DNA from: JBMOLL01 sp049325415
GTDB lineage: Bacteria > Bacteroidota > Bacteroidia > Bacteroidales > GCA-2748055
Reading direction: 5' to 3'
NCBI GenBank assembly: GCA_049325415.1
Contig: JBMOLL010000017.1
Span: forward strand, 1 to 64,000
DNA length: 64,000 nt
Numbering within the stretch: position 1 is the stretch's first letter; each line of letters opens with the position of its first letter. The translations under genes were made by a program, and so were the position numbers. The notes beneath the pieces are model-generated. The model had not been told where the DNA came from and searched no databases. It saw only the letters and a list, made by a program, of their open reading frames with translations. Positions 17,394-27,228 of this stretch are shown here, piece by piece.

Positions 17394-18659
17394 ATGCTTG
17401 TATTTAAATTCGGTGGTGCCTCTGTAAAAAGTGCTGAGGCCGTAAAAAATATGGCCGGCATCCTTTCCCGGTTCAGGGAGCCGGTTGTAGTGGTGGTATC
17501 TGCCATGGGAAAGACCACCAATGCGCTGGAGCGGGTTGTGGAGTGGTATGTCTCCCGCGATGAAAAGAAACTGAGTGACGAGTTTGCCCAGGTAAAGGAT
17601 TACCACCTGCAGATCATGAGCGGGCTCTTCCCCGATATACATTCGGCAGCCTGCGATCGGGTACACAGCCTGTTTGCCGAACTTTCAGAAAGACTGAAAC
17701 GCACACCTGCCCTGAATTACGATTTTGATTACGACCAGATCGTCAGCTATGGAGAACTCATTTCGACGGCAATCATAGCCGGCTACCTAAAAGAGGTGGA
17801 ACAGCTACCCTGTCGCTGGATCGACGTGCGGGAAGCCATTAAAACCGACAATAACTACCGTGAAGGACGGGTTGACTGGCAGCTGACCTCCAGGCTCGTG
17901 CCCGAATTATTTAAATTTGCTCCCGACCGCCTGCTGATTACCCAGGGTTTCCTTGGCTCCACCGAAAACAATCTGACCACCACCCTCGGAAGGGAGGGAT
18001 CCGATTATACGGCCGCCATTCTGGCCTATGCTCTTCATGCCGAAAGTGTTACGATCTGGAAGGATGTACCCGGTGTCCTGAATGCCGATCCCAAATGGTT
18101 CGACGATACGGTATTGCTCGAACAGCTTTCATACCTCGATGCTATCGAACTGGCTTATTACGGGGCCAGTGTGATCCATCCGAAAACAATCCAGCCCTTA
18201 CAGAACAGGGATATACGACTGTATGTCAGGTCGTTTCTTAACCCCGAAGCCCCCGGGACCATGATCGGGAACCTCAGCTATGAAAAGCTGGTACCCTCGT
18301 TCATATTCAAAATGAACCAGGTCCTGCTGAGAATATCACCTCACGATTTTTCCTTTATCGCAGAACATAACCTGGAACTGATCTTCAGGATCATCAACAA
18401 ACACGGCGCAAGGATTAACCTTATGCAGAACTCGGCCGTCAGTTTCCAGGTATGCACGGGATTTGACCCCAGAAAAACGGAACCCCTGGTCAAAGAGTTG
18501 TCGGAACATTTCAAGGTTATGCGGGAAGATAACCTGGAGCTGATCACGATCCGTTATTTTGATGAATCGACCATAGCCCGGGTTATGCAGAACAAGGAGC
18601 TGATCCTCGAACACCGGGGAACCCAGAACATACAACTGGTGGTGAGGGATCTCGGTTAG
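17394..18659 (+). CDS. lysC: Aspartate kinase (monofunctional)
   Basis: The enzyme phosphorylates L-aspartate with ATP, the first step toward lysine/diaminopimelate, threonine and methionine. It has 421 residues. The N-terminal amino-acid-kinase domain begins KFGGASV (residues 5-11) and includes VVVVSAMGKTTNAL. The nucleotide-binding segment is GREGSDYTAA at 199-208, where Glu201 replaces the Gly of the common GRGGSD form. VSYGELIST binds aspartate. The region from about 305 onward is an ACT-like regulatory part (FIAEHNLELIFRIINKHGARINLM). It has its own promoter-like element. The convergent reductase gene overlaps the stop by four bases. Feedback specificity cannot be read from the sequence. 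Confidence 0.93.
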   Translation: MLVFKFGGASVKSAEAVKNMAGILSRFREPVVVVVSAMGKTTNALERVVEWYVSRDEKKLSDEFAQVKDYHLQIMSGLFPDIHSAACDRVHSLFAELSERLKRTPALNYDFDYDQIVSYGELISTAIIAGYLKEVEQLPCRWIDVREAIKTDNNYREGRVDWQLTSRLVPELFKFAPDRLLITQGFLGSTENNLTTTLGREGSDYTAAILAYALHAESVTIWKDVPGVLNADPKWFDDTVLLEQLSYLDAIELAYYGASVIHPKTIQPLQNRDIRLYVRSFLNPEAPGTMIGNLSYEKLVPSFIFKMNQVLLRISPHDFSFIAEHNLELIFRIINKHGARINLMQNSAVSFQVCTGFDPRKTEPLVKELSEHFKVMREDNLELITIRYFDESTIARVMQNKELILEHRGTQNIQLVVRDLG

Positions 18660-20128
18660 CTCAGCGCCTCGCTGGCGGCCTTCCTCCCTGCAGCATCCAC
18701 ACTGACAATCCGGTATTCCCTGCCTTCACCCGTATCGCTGTAACGGAAGGGTTCGGTTGTGGTTTGTGGCCGGTGAGGTACCGTGGCAATCAGTTTTCCG
18801 TCGCGCATGATTTCATAGCCAACCAGTGGTTCATCACCGGCAATGGCCGTATCCCATCTCAGCTCCACACCTTTGTCGCGCAATACTTCAGCCCTGACGG
18901 GTGCTGTAAGGTCCTGTTTGGGCAACTGGAAATAATTGGTGGCTCCGTCCTTCACCCTGCCTGCCATCTCTTCAATCTTCCTGCGGTCCTGCTGTGACAG
19001 TGCATCCGGTTTGATCTGTGCCGAATAAAAGTTCTGTACCAGCTGGCATTTCAGCGGATCATCATCGATCTGACCTATGCCGATAATTGCCGTATGCACA
19101 CCCGGGGTGGTGAGGGAATACTCGACCAGCGGACGGCTCGGCAATGCTTCACTTCCGACGCTCCGGACCACATCTTCCGGTGTGCGCGACCAGCGGGCTT
19201 CCTTGGTATACATGGCACCATCGGCAAAAACCTTCATGGCAATGATGCCCATATTTTTGGCCGCTGCCACCTCAATCACATTGTACTGCATGTTGAGCAT
19301 ATTCCTGTCGTTGGCATTGATCGCCACGAGCATGGCATCGAGTATCCCATATTCATCCCTGCGGATCATTTCCATCATAACCGGTGCCGAACGGTGACCG
19401 GAGAACCCGATATGGCGGATCAGTTTTTCGTGATCCGGGTTGAGCCCCGTATGATTGGTGCCGTCACGGAAATCACGCAGTGCCACAAGAGCACCAAAAT
19501 TCTCTTCGGGTACCAGCGGTGTTTCAAGTCCGATGTATAAAACATCCACTTCTTCAGTCGTATTCAGGGAATGGATCAGGACCATATCCACATAAGCACC
19601 TTTGGGGTAGTTGCCCTCACCATCGCCGAACATTTGCGACAGGGACCGCCTGAGATCTCCGACAGCCCCGGCTGCCGGATCGCCGTTGGTCCAGTTACCG
19701 ACTGCATCGGAGTTAATAAAACCTCCTTTGCCCCAGCGGATGTGGGTTTTCGTAGTCAGGAAGATCGACTTTCTGAGGCCTTCGTCATAGCCCTTCCGTC
19801 CCGGGATCAGGTTCATCTTCTCAAAAGCCTTATGGTAATTCAACTGACTAGGTCCGTACAGGTTGGAAGTATCGAAATAATTCACTCCCAGTTTGAAAGC
19901 CTTAAGAATAATAGCTACCGGATCAACATCTTCCGGTGTCCACTGGATGGAAGCCTGCCCTCCCAGGCCCAGGGTGGTGACCTTGAAACCAGTCTTGCCA
20001 AAGGTCCTCTTCAATGGTGCAGGAATCCTGTCACCTGCGAAGGTAAAACCCGGCAAAAGGGCCATTCCGGCTGCACTGGCAGCGGTGAGTTGCATGAACT
20101 GACGGCGGGAAATCGGACGTTTTTTCAT
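18656..20128 (-). CDS. Tat-exported aldo/keto reductase with C-terminal Fn3-like domain
   Basis: This NADPH-type oxidoreductase of about 490 residues is predicted to be exported. The N-terminus reads ISRRQFMQLTAASAAG, a twin-arginine signal. The AKR barrel follows from about residue 35. The tetrad is visible in FDTSNLYG (Asp, Tyr), TTKTH (Lys) and VLIHSLN (His). The last about 85 residues (VELRWDTAIAGDEPLVGYEI to YRIVSVDAAGR) resemble a fibronectin type III domain, unusual for the family. I chose the ATG at 20128 because AGGAAAAA directly precedes it and the Tat motif is then near the start; an upstream ATG at 20155 is possible. The stop overlaps the aspartate kinase stop region by four bases. 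Confidence 0.88.
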   Translation of the reverse strand: MKKRPISRRQFMQLTAASAAGMALLPGFTFAGDRIPAPLKRTFGKTGFKVTTLGLGGQASIQWTPEDVDPVAIILKAFKLGVNYFDTSNLYGPSQLNYHKAFEKMNLIPGRKGYDEGLRKSIFLTTKTHIRWGKGGFINSDAVGNWTNGDPAAGAVGDLRRSLSQMFGDGEGNYPKGAYVDMVLIHSLNTTEEVDVLYIGLETPLVPEENFGALVALRDFRDGTNHTGLNPDHEKLIRHIGFSGHRSAPVMMEMIRRDEYGILDAMLVAINANDRNMLNMQYNVIEVAAAKNMGIIAMKVFADGAMYTKEARWSRTPEDVVRSVGSEALPSRPLVEYSLTTPGVHTAIIGIGQIDDDPLKCQLVQNFYSAQIKPDALSQQDRRKIEEMAGRVKDGATNYFQLPKQDLTAPVRAEVLRDKGVELRWDTAIAGDEPLVGYEIMRDGKLIATVPHRPQTTTEPFRYSDTGEGREYRIVSVDAAGRKAASEALS

Positions 20129-20453
20129 TTTTTCCTGATAATGATTGAACTGCATTAAGTTACAAAATTTCTCAGATTCTGCTCAAATACAACAGTACCT
20201 AAGCAATTAAACAGTCCTGTAAGCTACCGGTTCATTTTGAAAGGTAAACAGCCCGGGTACTGTCCGGGAAAATCCGCTCTTCAAACAACTCTCCAGCCAG
20301 CAAGAACCCATTCAGGAAGGTGTACGTTTCCGAACATCCCTGTGCAATTCCGGTCAAAGTGAGCTTTAACGACCGGCCGATTAAATACTTATCATTCATA
20401 ATTTTATGTTTTATGGCATTATTTCTGTTCAAATATCGGAAACGCAAAAAAAC
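20129..20453. other. 325-base divergent gap
   Basis: This gap lies between the reductase gene and the first permease. It contains a CCCGG/CCGGG hairpin at 20252-20268 and a minus-strand frame of 55 codons (20232-20399) without a recognisable product. No clear promoter was found. Confidence 0.4.
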
Positions 20454-22901
20454 ATGTGGAAGAATTATATTGTTGTGACCTTACGTAATCTGGCTCGTAA
20501 CCGTTCATTTAACCTGATCAACATTTCCGGTCTGGCGCTTGGCCTGGCCAGTGCAATCCTGATCATGTTATTTATCTTTAATGAACTGCGCTACGATCGT
20601 TTCAATACCAATGCCAAACAGATATACCGTCTGTATGTCGATGGAAAGATGGCGAACGAGGAATTTAAGGGAGCCTGGAATGCCCCGGTTTTCGGGCCCA
20701 CTTTTTATGAGGAGATCCCCGAAGTGGTCAATTTCTGTCGTTTCGATTTCTGGAACAACCAGTTGATGTGGTCCAACCCTGAAAAGAAGTTTCTCGAGAA
20801 CCATGTGCAGTTTGCAGATTCCACATTCTTCCAGGTTTTCAGCATAAAACTTCTGCAGGGAGATCCGAACACCGCCTTAAAGGCCCCCAACTCGATCCTG
20901 CTTTCCGAATCGAAGGCAAGCATCTATTTCCCAGGCGAAAACCCTCTCGGGAAAGCCGTTTATATGAACAATGACTCTTCCGTTTATATGGTGACCGGTG
21001 TGGTGGAAGATGCACCTGAAAGTTCACATTTCTATTACGATTTCATTATTTCCTATTGTACCCTGGAGGCGAGCCGTTCGACTTTCTGGCTGAATAATTT
21101 CATGTACACCTATCTCCTCGTTGATGAACATGCCACAAAAGAAGGCCTTGAAGCCAGTATCAATGCAGTGATGGCTGAACATGTGCGTCCCCTTCTGGAA
21201 CAGTTCCTGGGTATTACACTGGAACAATTCACCGAGAAAGGGAATAAATACGGCATATATTCCCAGCGTTTGCTCGACATTCATCTTGATACGTCCATTC
21301 AACTGCCAAACGATGCAGGTTTCAGGCCGATCAGGAGCCGTCAGAGCCTGGTGATTTTCGGACTGATTGCCATTCTCATCCTGGTTATTGCCAGCATCAA
21401 CTTTATGAACCTGTCAACGGCACGTTCTCTCAGCCGCTCCAAGGAGGTCAGCCTGAGAAAAGTGCTTGGATCGGGTAAGGGTCTTCTCATCAGGCAGTTC
21501 CTCACAGAATCCACTTTCCTTACCATGATCTCCCTGATCCTGGCGATCGGACTGGTGATCTTAATACTGCCGGCGTTCAACAGTCTGCTGGGATTATCCC
21601 TCCACGCACACGACATGCTCAAATGGTTTATGATCCCCGCCCTGATCCTTCTTGCCCTGCTTGTCGGCCTGCTGAGCGGTAGCTACCCCGCCATGGTCCT
21701 TGCCTCCTTTAAACCTGTGGAAGCCCTGAAAGGGAACCGGAGCGGCAATAACGGCAGCGGACTGCTCAGGAACATCCTGGTGGTGATCCAGTTCTCCATC
21801 TCCATCATTATTGTTGTGGGCACTCTTGTAATTTTCTGGCAGTTCCGGTATATGACCAATATGGACCTGGGGTTTGAAAAAGATAATATTATCGTAGTGG
21901 AAAGGCTTGATCCGCTCGGACGACGGATCCAGACCTTTAAAAAGGAACTTTTGCAGAATCCTTTGATCCTTGCCGCTTCGAACGCATCCACATACGAAGG
22001 AAATCCAAACAGCAACAGTACCTATATGATCAAGGGGCGAGACCGGTCCGAGGGATATATGCATGCCACTTTTTATACCGACCAGGATTTCATGGATACT
22101 TACAACCTGCAGATCGCCGATGGCCAGGGGCGCTTTTTCTCAAGGGATTTCCGGACCGATACGGCTGCCTGCCTGGTGAACGAAACTGCCGTTAAAAAAT
22201 ACGGAATTGAGGATCCCCTGAATACCATCATCCTTCAGCCTGAAGGAGATGGACGGTATACCGAGACAAGGATCATCGGGGTGGTAAAGGATCATCATTT
22301 CAGCTCGGTGAAGGGCGAGATCGAGGCCCAGATCTTTTTACCGAAGAGAGAAGAATGGGACTGGCCGGGCGTTCTTTCCATCAGGGTTGCCCCGGGTGAA
22401 AAAGAAGCCGCACTCGCCTATATTAAAAAGACCTGGGAAGAATTTACCGCTGACCAGCCCCTGCAGTATTTTTACCTCGACGATGCCCTGAAAGGTTTTT
22501 ACGACTACGAAAAACGTATCGGTACTCTGAGCATGATCTTTTCCATACTGGCCATCTTCATTGCAAGCCTGGGACTTTTCGGGCTGACCCTCTACAATAC
22601 CCAGAAAAGGACCAAGGAAATAGGCATACGCAAAGCCATGGGAGCCAGCGAACAAAGTATTCTTGCACTGGTCTCAAGAACCGCGATGATATCAGTCGGA
22701 CTGGCCATACTCATTGCCTGGCCGGTAGCTTATTATACCATGCGCGACTGGTTGAACAACTTCCCCTACAACGTCGGGTTCCAGCCCCTTCTATTTCTAG
22801 GCGCAGCAATGCTGGCTGTATTAATTGCCATGATGACCGTTACCTTCTCCACCCTGCGGTCGGCACGCATTAACCCGGGTGAAGCATTGCGTTATGAGTA
22901 G
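20454..22901 (+). CDS. MacB/FtsX-type ABC transporter permease
   Basis: This 815-residue inner-membrane permease belongs to the large Bacteroidota type VII ABC class, which drive mechanotransmission rather than classic transport. It has a helix at about 20-42 (LINISGLALGLASAILIMLF), a MacB periplasmic core domain at about 45-285, an FtsX core near 310-440 (SINFMNLSTARSLSRSKEVS), a second helix and periplasmic domain, and a second FtsX core near 690-810 (RTKEIGIRKAMGAS). It ends NPGEALRYE. The start is the ATG at 20454, since the protein begins MWKNYIVVTLRNLARN. A homologous permease follows, but no ATPase gene is present nearby. Confidence 0.93.
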   Translation: MWKNYIVVTLRNLARNRSFNLINISGLALGLASAILIMLFIFNELRYDRFNTNAKQIYRLYVDGKMANEEFKGAWNAPVFGPTFYEEIPEVVNFCRFDFWNNQLMWSNPEKKFLENHVQFADSTFFQVFSIKLLQGDPNTALKAPNSILLSESKASIYFPGENPLGKAVYMNNDSSVYMVTGVVEDAPESSHFYYDFIISYCTLEASRSTFWLNNFMYTYLLVDEHATKEGLEASINAVMAEHVRPLLEQFLGITLEQFTEKGNKYGIYSQRLLDIHLDTSIQLPNDAGFRPIRSRQSLVIFGLIAILILVIASINFMNLSTARSLSRSKEVSLRKVLGSGKGLLIRQFLTESTFLTMISLILAIGLVILILPAFNSLLGLSLHAHDMLKWFMIPALILLALLVGLLSGSYPAMVLASFKPVEALKGNRSGNNGSGLLRNILVVIQFSISIIIVVGTLVIFWQFRYMTNMDLGFEKDNIIVVERLDPLGRRIQTFKKELLQNPLILAASNASTYEGNPNSNSTYMIKGRDRSEGYMHATFYTDQDFMDTYNLQIADGQGRFFSRDFRTDTAACLVNETAVKKYGIEDPLNTIILQPEGDGRYTETRIIGVVKDHHFSSVKGEIEAQIFLPKREEWDWPGVLSIRVAPGEKEAALAYIKKTWEEFTADQPLQYFYLDDALKGFYDYEKRIGTLSMIFSILAIFIASLGLFGLTLYNTQKRTKEIGIRKAMGASEQSILALVSRTAMISVGLAILIAWPVAYYTMRDWLNNFPYNVGFQPLLFLGAAMLAVLIAMMTVTFSTLRSARINPGEALRYE

Positions 22902-22934
22902 ATTACATCCGCATATAACTCCTGAGTGAGTGCA

Positions 22935-22975
22935 CCGGGAATTGCCTTTTACAGGCAGTTCCCGTATATTTATTA
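22935..22975 (+). terminator. Terminator between the two permease genes
   Basis: GGGAATTGCCT (22937-22947) pairs with AGGCAGTTCCC (22953-22963) around a five-base loop and is followed by GTATATTTATT. It implies partial or separate transcription of the second permease. Confidence 0.65.
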
Positions 22976-22995
22976 ACCCTTTAACCGGCCAAACC

Positions 22996-25374
22996 ATGCT
23001 CAGAAACTATTTCCTTGTTGCACTCCGCTCGCTTTCGCGGCAGAAACTCCTGTCGTTCCTGAATATTATCGGACTTGCCATTGCACTCGCCAGCACTTTC
23101 CTGATCTTCCTTTGGATCCAGGATGAAAGAAGCTACGACAGTTTCCAGCCCGATGCAGAACAGCTTTTCCGGGTCGAGGAAGACCAGTTCTATTCCGGAA
23201 AGGAGCCCTATCATGTCAATGTAACACCCTTTATTGCCGGGCCAACCTGGAAATCCGAGATCCCGGAGATTGAAGAAATGACCCGGATATCCTATACCGG
23301 AGGCTTGCTTGTGAAATACGGGGAAAACAAATTTTTTGAAGATGCCATGGTCTGTGTCGACAGCGGGATTTTCAGCATGTTCCGTTTCGATTTTATTTCG
23401 GGGGATCCGTTAACCGCTTTCCGGGATCCGTATTCCATCGTCCTGAATGAACCTATGGCTGAAAAATACTTCGGGAAGGAAGATCCGCTGGGGAAAACCC
23501 TGACGGTCGAGGAAAAATATGAGTTTACGGTTACTGCCGTGGTAAAAAAGTATCCTTCCAACTCCAACCTGAGATTTGATGCCCTGATCCCGGCCGACTT
23601 CATGAAAACCCGTTCGTTCTATGCCGAAAACTGGGGTACAAATTCCATCACTACCTATATCAAACTGGGCGAAGCTGCATCGGATACCGCTGTCAACCGC
23701 AAACTAACGGAAATCGTCAAACAGCATAATCCCGACACTCAAACCGTGTTCATGGCAGCACCAATGACCCGGATCCACCTCTTCGGATACTTCGGATACT
23801 CAAAGGATCAGCGGGGCATACAACTGGTATACATATTTGCGGCAGTGGCGCTTTTTATCCTGGTTATTGCATGCATTAACTTCATGAACCTGACCACGGC
23901 GAGATCGGTCCGCCGTTCGAAAGAGATCGGTCTGCGCAAGACCAACGGGGCTTCCCGCATACACCTGATTTTCCAGTTCCTGAGCGAATCCTACATCCAG
24001 ATCTTCATGGCCCTGCTGCTGGCCCTCATCCTGGTTGAGGTTCTGCTGGGTTCCTTCAACCAGCTTTCGGGCAAGGAAATAAGCCCGGAAGCCATCTTCA
24101 GGGGGGAATACCTGGCCGGCTACCTGATTATTTTCATCTTTACCGGACTGATGGCTGGTCTGTACCCGGCCTTTTTCCTGTCAAAACCCAATCCGGTCAC
24201 CGTAATGAAAGGAACCGGGAACGCCCGTTTCGGAAAAGGACTGATTCTCAGAAAGATACTTGTTGCCCTGCAGTTTGTATTATCGGTAGTACTCATTACC
24301 GGGTCGATTGTATCTTCAAGGCAGCTGAATTATATGGTGAACAAGCCCCTGGGGTTTGACAAGGACTATCTCGTTTACATCCCGATGCGGAATGAATTAA
24401 AGAACAACTATCTGAAAGTTAAGGATAAATTTCTCGAAAGTCCCCGGATACTTGGTGTTACAGGCTCGCTCCACCTTCCGAGCAGTATCGGGAGCAATTC
24501 GGGGGGGATCGACTGGGAGGGAAAAGATCCTGACCTTGTGGTCCTGGTATCGCTGACCACCGTTGATTTTGACTATACCGAAACACTGAAGATCAACGTC
24601 GTTAAAGGCCGCTCATTTTCCAGAGAGATTTCCACCGACCTGGTTACCGATACCACGGGTCCCTTTCTGATCAATGAGTCCCTGGCCCGCCTGATCGGCA
24701 AGGAGGATATTATTGGTTCAAGGCTGAATTTCATCGGTGTTACCGGAGAAATAATCGGCGTGATGGAGGATTTTCATTTCAACTCCGTTAATAATCCAAT
24801 TGAGCCCCTGGCCCTTTGTGTAACGCCCCCCTCCTGGTTCAATGTCATGCTGATCCGTCTTGATCCCGGTAGCTGGAAGGACGGTCTTGCCTACCTGGAA
24901 AAAAGCTGGCAGGAACTGCTTCCGCAATATCCCTTCGATTATCATTTCATGGATACTGAAATTGAAGAAACTTATCAGAGTGACCGGCAGATGACGCGGC
25001 TGATCATGATCTTCTCTCTGCTGGGAATACTGATAGCCTGTCTTGGACTGTTTGGCCTTGTGGCCCTTGAAACCGCACAGCGGACCCGGGAGATCAGCAT
25101 CCGAAAAACACTCGGATCTTCCGCAGGACAGGTGGCCGGTCTGCTGGTGTACCGTTTCCTGAGCACGGTGGTTATTTCGGTGCTTATCGCCATTCCTGTT
25201 TCGTGGTTTATTACAAAGACCTGGTTACAGGAATTTGCCTACCGGACCGGTCTGGAGTGGTGGATCTTTGCCCTGTCGGCCTTCCTTGCCCTGTCGGTAT
25301 CGCTGCTTACCGTGCTGTACCATACCCTTAAAGCATCGGCAACCAACCCCGGTGAGGCACTGAGATACGAATAA
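22996..25374 (+). CDS. MacB/FtsX-type ABC transporter permease
   Basis: This 792-residue paralogue of the preceding permease has the same architecture: N-terminal helix (FLNIIGLAIALASTFLIFLW), MacB-like periplasmic domain, FtsX core with CINFMNLTTARSVRRSKEIG, second periplasmic domain, and C-terminal FtsX core with RTREISIRKTLGSSAG. It ends NPGEALRYE like its neighbour. The ATG at 22996 opens MLRNYFLVALRSLSRQ; upstream codons cover the terminator hairpin and are not used. Its ATPase partner must be encoded elsewhere. Efflux or stress-response roles are common in the family, but the substrate is unknown. Confidence 0.93.
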   Translation: MLRNYFLVALRSLSRQKLLSFLNIIGLAIALASTFLIFLWIQDERSYDSFQPDAEQLFRVEEDQFYSGKEPYHVNVTPFIAGPTWKSEIPEIEEMTRISYTGGLLVKYGENKFFEDAMVCVDSGIFSMFRFDFISGDPLTAFRDPYSIVLNEPMAEKYFGKEDPLGKTLTVEEKYEFTVTAVVKKYPSNSNLRFDALIPADFMKTRSFYAENWGTNSITTYIKLGEAASDTAVNRKLTEIVKQHNPDTQTVFMAAPMTRIHLFGYFGYSKDQRGIQLVYIFAAVALFILVIACINFMNLTTARSVRRSKEIGLRKTNGASRIHLIFQFLSESYIQIFMALLLALILVEVLLGSFNQLSGKEISPEAIFRGEYLAGYLIIFIFTGLMAGLYPAFFLSKPNPVTVMKGTGNARFGKGLILRKILVALQFVLSVVLITGSIVSSRQLNYMVNKPLGFDKDYLVYIPMRNELKNNYLKVKDKFLESPRILGVTGSLHLPSSIGSNSGGIDWEGKDPDLVVLVSLTTVDFDYTETLKINVVKGRSFSREISTDLVTDTTGPFLINESLARLIGKEDIIGSRLNFIGVTGEIIGVMEDFHFNSVNNPIEPLALCVTPPSWFNVMLIRLDPGSWKDGLAYLEKSWQELLPQYPFDYHFMDTEIEETYQSDRQMTRLIMIFSLLGILIACLGLFGLVALETAQRTREISIRKTLGSSAGQVAGLLVYRFLSTVVISVLIAIPVSWFITKTWLQEFAYRTGLEWWIFALSAFLALSVSLLTVLYHTLKASATNPGEALRYE

Positions 25375-25411
25375 AACCGTTTGATGCCGGAGTCCGTCTC
25401 TGGCAAATAAC

Positions 25412-25456
25412 TCAAAAATAAGGTCCGCCGACCGGTAAAACGGAAAGCGGACCTTA
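25412..25456 (-). terminator. Terminator of the minus-strand TonB/DUF4876 operon
   Basis: AAGGTCCGC (25420-25428) pairs with GCGGACCTT (25447-25455), and an inner CCG/CGG extends the stem. On the minus strand it is followed by TATTTTTGAG, so it terminates the leftward operon. It lies 39 bases past the stop at 25495. Confidence 0.8.
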
Positions 25457-25494
25457 CTGCTTATATTCCCGGAGGGAAAATGAATCCTTGCGGA

Positions 25495-27210
25495 TTACCT
25501 TGAGATCAGTAATTTTTTCTTGTACAATATTCCTTCGCTGTTGAACCCGGAAAGCAGGTACATACCAACGGGCAGGTTCCCCACCCCGAGCTGTTTGCCT
25601 TCAGGAGCAGCATCAACGACCACCCGGCCTGCCATATCGCGGATTACCACGCGGCTGAGCTCCGTTCCGCTGAAGGTGAGAACATCACTGGCAGGATTAG
25701 GATAAAAGAAAGCTCTTTCATCATCAACAGGATTCAGTCCTTCGATGATCACCGTGGTCGTATCAATATCACCGGGTTCAAGCAGAGCGATCCAAACATC
25801 CTTGTTCTGCATCCCGTCATCAAAAGTTTCGCCGGTAAAGAACGTGACCGATCCGATAAAAGAACCGCACATCAGTAACTGGAAGTCGGAACCCATCGAC
25901 ATGGCCCAGCCGTAAATATTGCTGGAAACTCCGTCGGCATAGCTCGACTCAGCTTTGAGGCCCCAGAGATAGCTTCCATCGTTATCGTGTCTTACAAGCA
26001 GGCTGCCATTCCCGTCGCGGTCTATGGTGAACTCGTCATCCCCGAAGGTGGTCGCCGGATCAAGAAAATAGGCCATGGTATAGATCTCGCCCTTTTCAGC
26101 CACTGCAAGGTCATAAATGCCTTCATTATCGGATCCTCCTTCCATATCCCCCCAGAGTACATTCCCTTCCTTGCTGTATTTGCAGAGCAGATAATCGAAT
26201 TTTGCCCCGTGCAGAGGCACTTTGATATAATTTCCATCCTGACTGTTCAACTGGGTCTCCCCCTGAACCAGGAGGCCTACAAAGATATTGTTGTCTTTGT
26301 CGAGTGCCAGGGCATAACTCATGTCGGTTCCGGTTGATCCGATCCGGTTGATCCATTCAACTGATCCGTCAGAGGGATCGATTTCTGCAAGGAATACATC
26401 GGAATTGCCCAGGGGGTTCCCCATCGGGGTCAGACCGGCAACACCCACCGTTGAAATATACGGCGTGGCGGCTACCATGGTGGCTTCAAATACGGTGTAC
26501 ACCGCCCCGCCGGAGCTTGTTTTAACATCCCTGACGAAGGATGATTTGGCATTTACCTTATCAATCCAGTTCACCTCACCGCTTGCATCGAGCGACACAA
26601 CCACCGCAAGAGAATAGGTGGTGGAAGCGTCGGGGTAATCGTTTTTCACCTCGGTACCTCCGATAGTGATGATGTTGGATGCCCGGATCGTAACGATTAC
26701 ATCGGTCCCTGAAACGGCCAGTTTTTCAACCTGATCGCCTCCGGGACCCGCGAAACCTTTTGCCCACAGAAAATCTCCCCCGCTGTTCAGCTTGGCCACA
26801 AAAGCCTCGCCCTTCTCGTCCGAATTAGGATACAGGGTGGTGGTACCGAAATAGGTCGTATCCACATAACGACCACCAACATATACATTTCCGTCGGTAT
26901 CTGTAGCAATTCCATAGCCGGTCACCGAAGCCCCGCCAAGCGAAGTGGCAGTGCTTACCCAGAGTACATTGCCTGCGGTATCGAGTTTCATTACAAAAAG
27001 GTCCCTCCCGGCTGTCTCCAGGTGCACGGCGCCAAAATCGGCAGTATCGCTTACGACACCACATACCAGCAGATTTCCGTCGGAAGCCTGAACGCAGTCA
27101 TAGGCCTGGTCGTCATCTGTCCCGCCGAATGACAGTATCCAGTTAGTCTTCTGAGCAAAGAGTCCCAGGGGCAGGACCAAAAGCAGGGTAAAAAGTATTT
27201 TTCTGATCAT
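25495..27210 (-). CDS. Exported SBBP-repeat protein with T9SS sorting domain
   Basis: This 571-residue predicted extracellular protein has a signal peptide at 1-19 (ending LFAQ). The body consists of SBBP-type repeats with the pattern DxxGNxYVGG: DTDGNVYVGGRY, DKDNNIFVGLLV and similar strands around ASDGNLLVCGVV. It starts NWILSFGGTDDDQAYDC. The C-terminal T9SS type A domain spans about 492-571 (FFYPNPASDVLTF to KKKLLISR). It is the last gene of a tight operon, 18 bases after the DUF6850 barrel gene. No catalytic residues were seen; it may be a surface ligand-binding or adhesive partner of the receptor. That role is inference from position. Confidence 0.85.
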   Translation of the reverse strand: MIRKILFTLLLVLPLGLFAQKTNWILSFGGTDDDQAYDCVQASDGNLLVCGVVSDTADFGAVHLETAGRDLFVMKLDTAGNVLWVSTATSLGGASVTGYGIATDTDGNVYVGGRYVDTTYFGTTTLYPNSDEKGEAFVAKLNSGGDFLWAKGFAGPGGDQVEKLAVSGTDVIVTIRASNIITIGGTEVKNDYPDASTTYSLAVVVSLDASGEVNWIDKVNAKSSFVRDVKTSSGGAVYTVFEATMVAATPYISTVGVAGLTPMGNPLGNSDVFLAEIDPSDGSVEWINRIGSTGTDMSYALALDKDNNIFVGLLVQGETQLNSQDGNYIKVPLHGAKFDYLLCKYSKEGNVLWGDMEGGSDNEGIYDLAVAEKGEIYTMAYFLDPATTFGDDEFTIDRDGNGSLLVRHDNDGSYLWGLKAESSYADGVSSNIYGWAMSMGSDFQLLMCGSFIGSVTFFTGETFDDGMQNKDVWIALLEPGDIDTTTVIIEGLNPVDDERAFFYPNPASDVLTFSGTELSRVVIRDMAGRVVVDAAPEGKQLGVGNLPVGMYLLSGFNSEGILYKKKLLISR

Positions 27211-27228
27211 ATGCGTGTGTTTTTAGAT

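Noticed and set aside
20232..20399. 55-codon minus-strand frame before the first permease
   Set aside because: It has no start-site signal, no recognisable motif and lies in a divergent gap. It could be a relic but cannot be supported.
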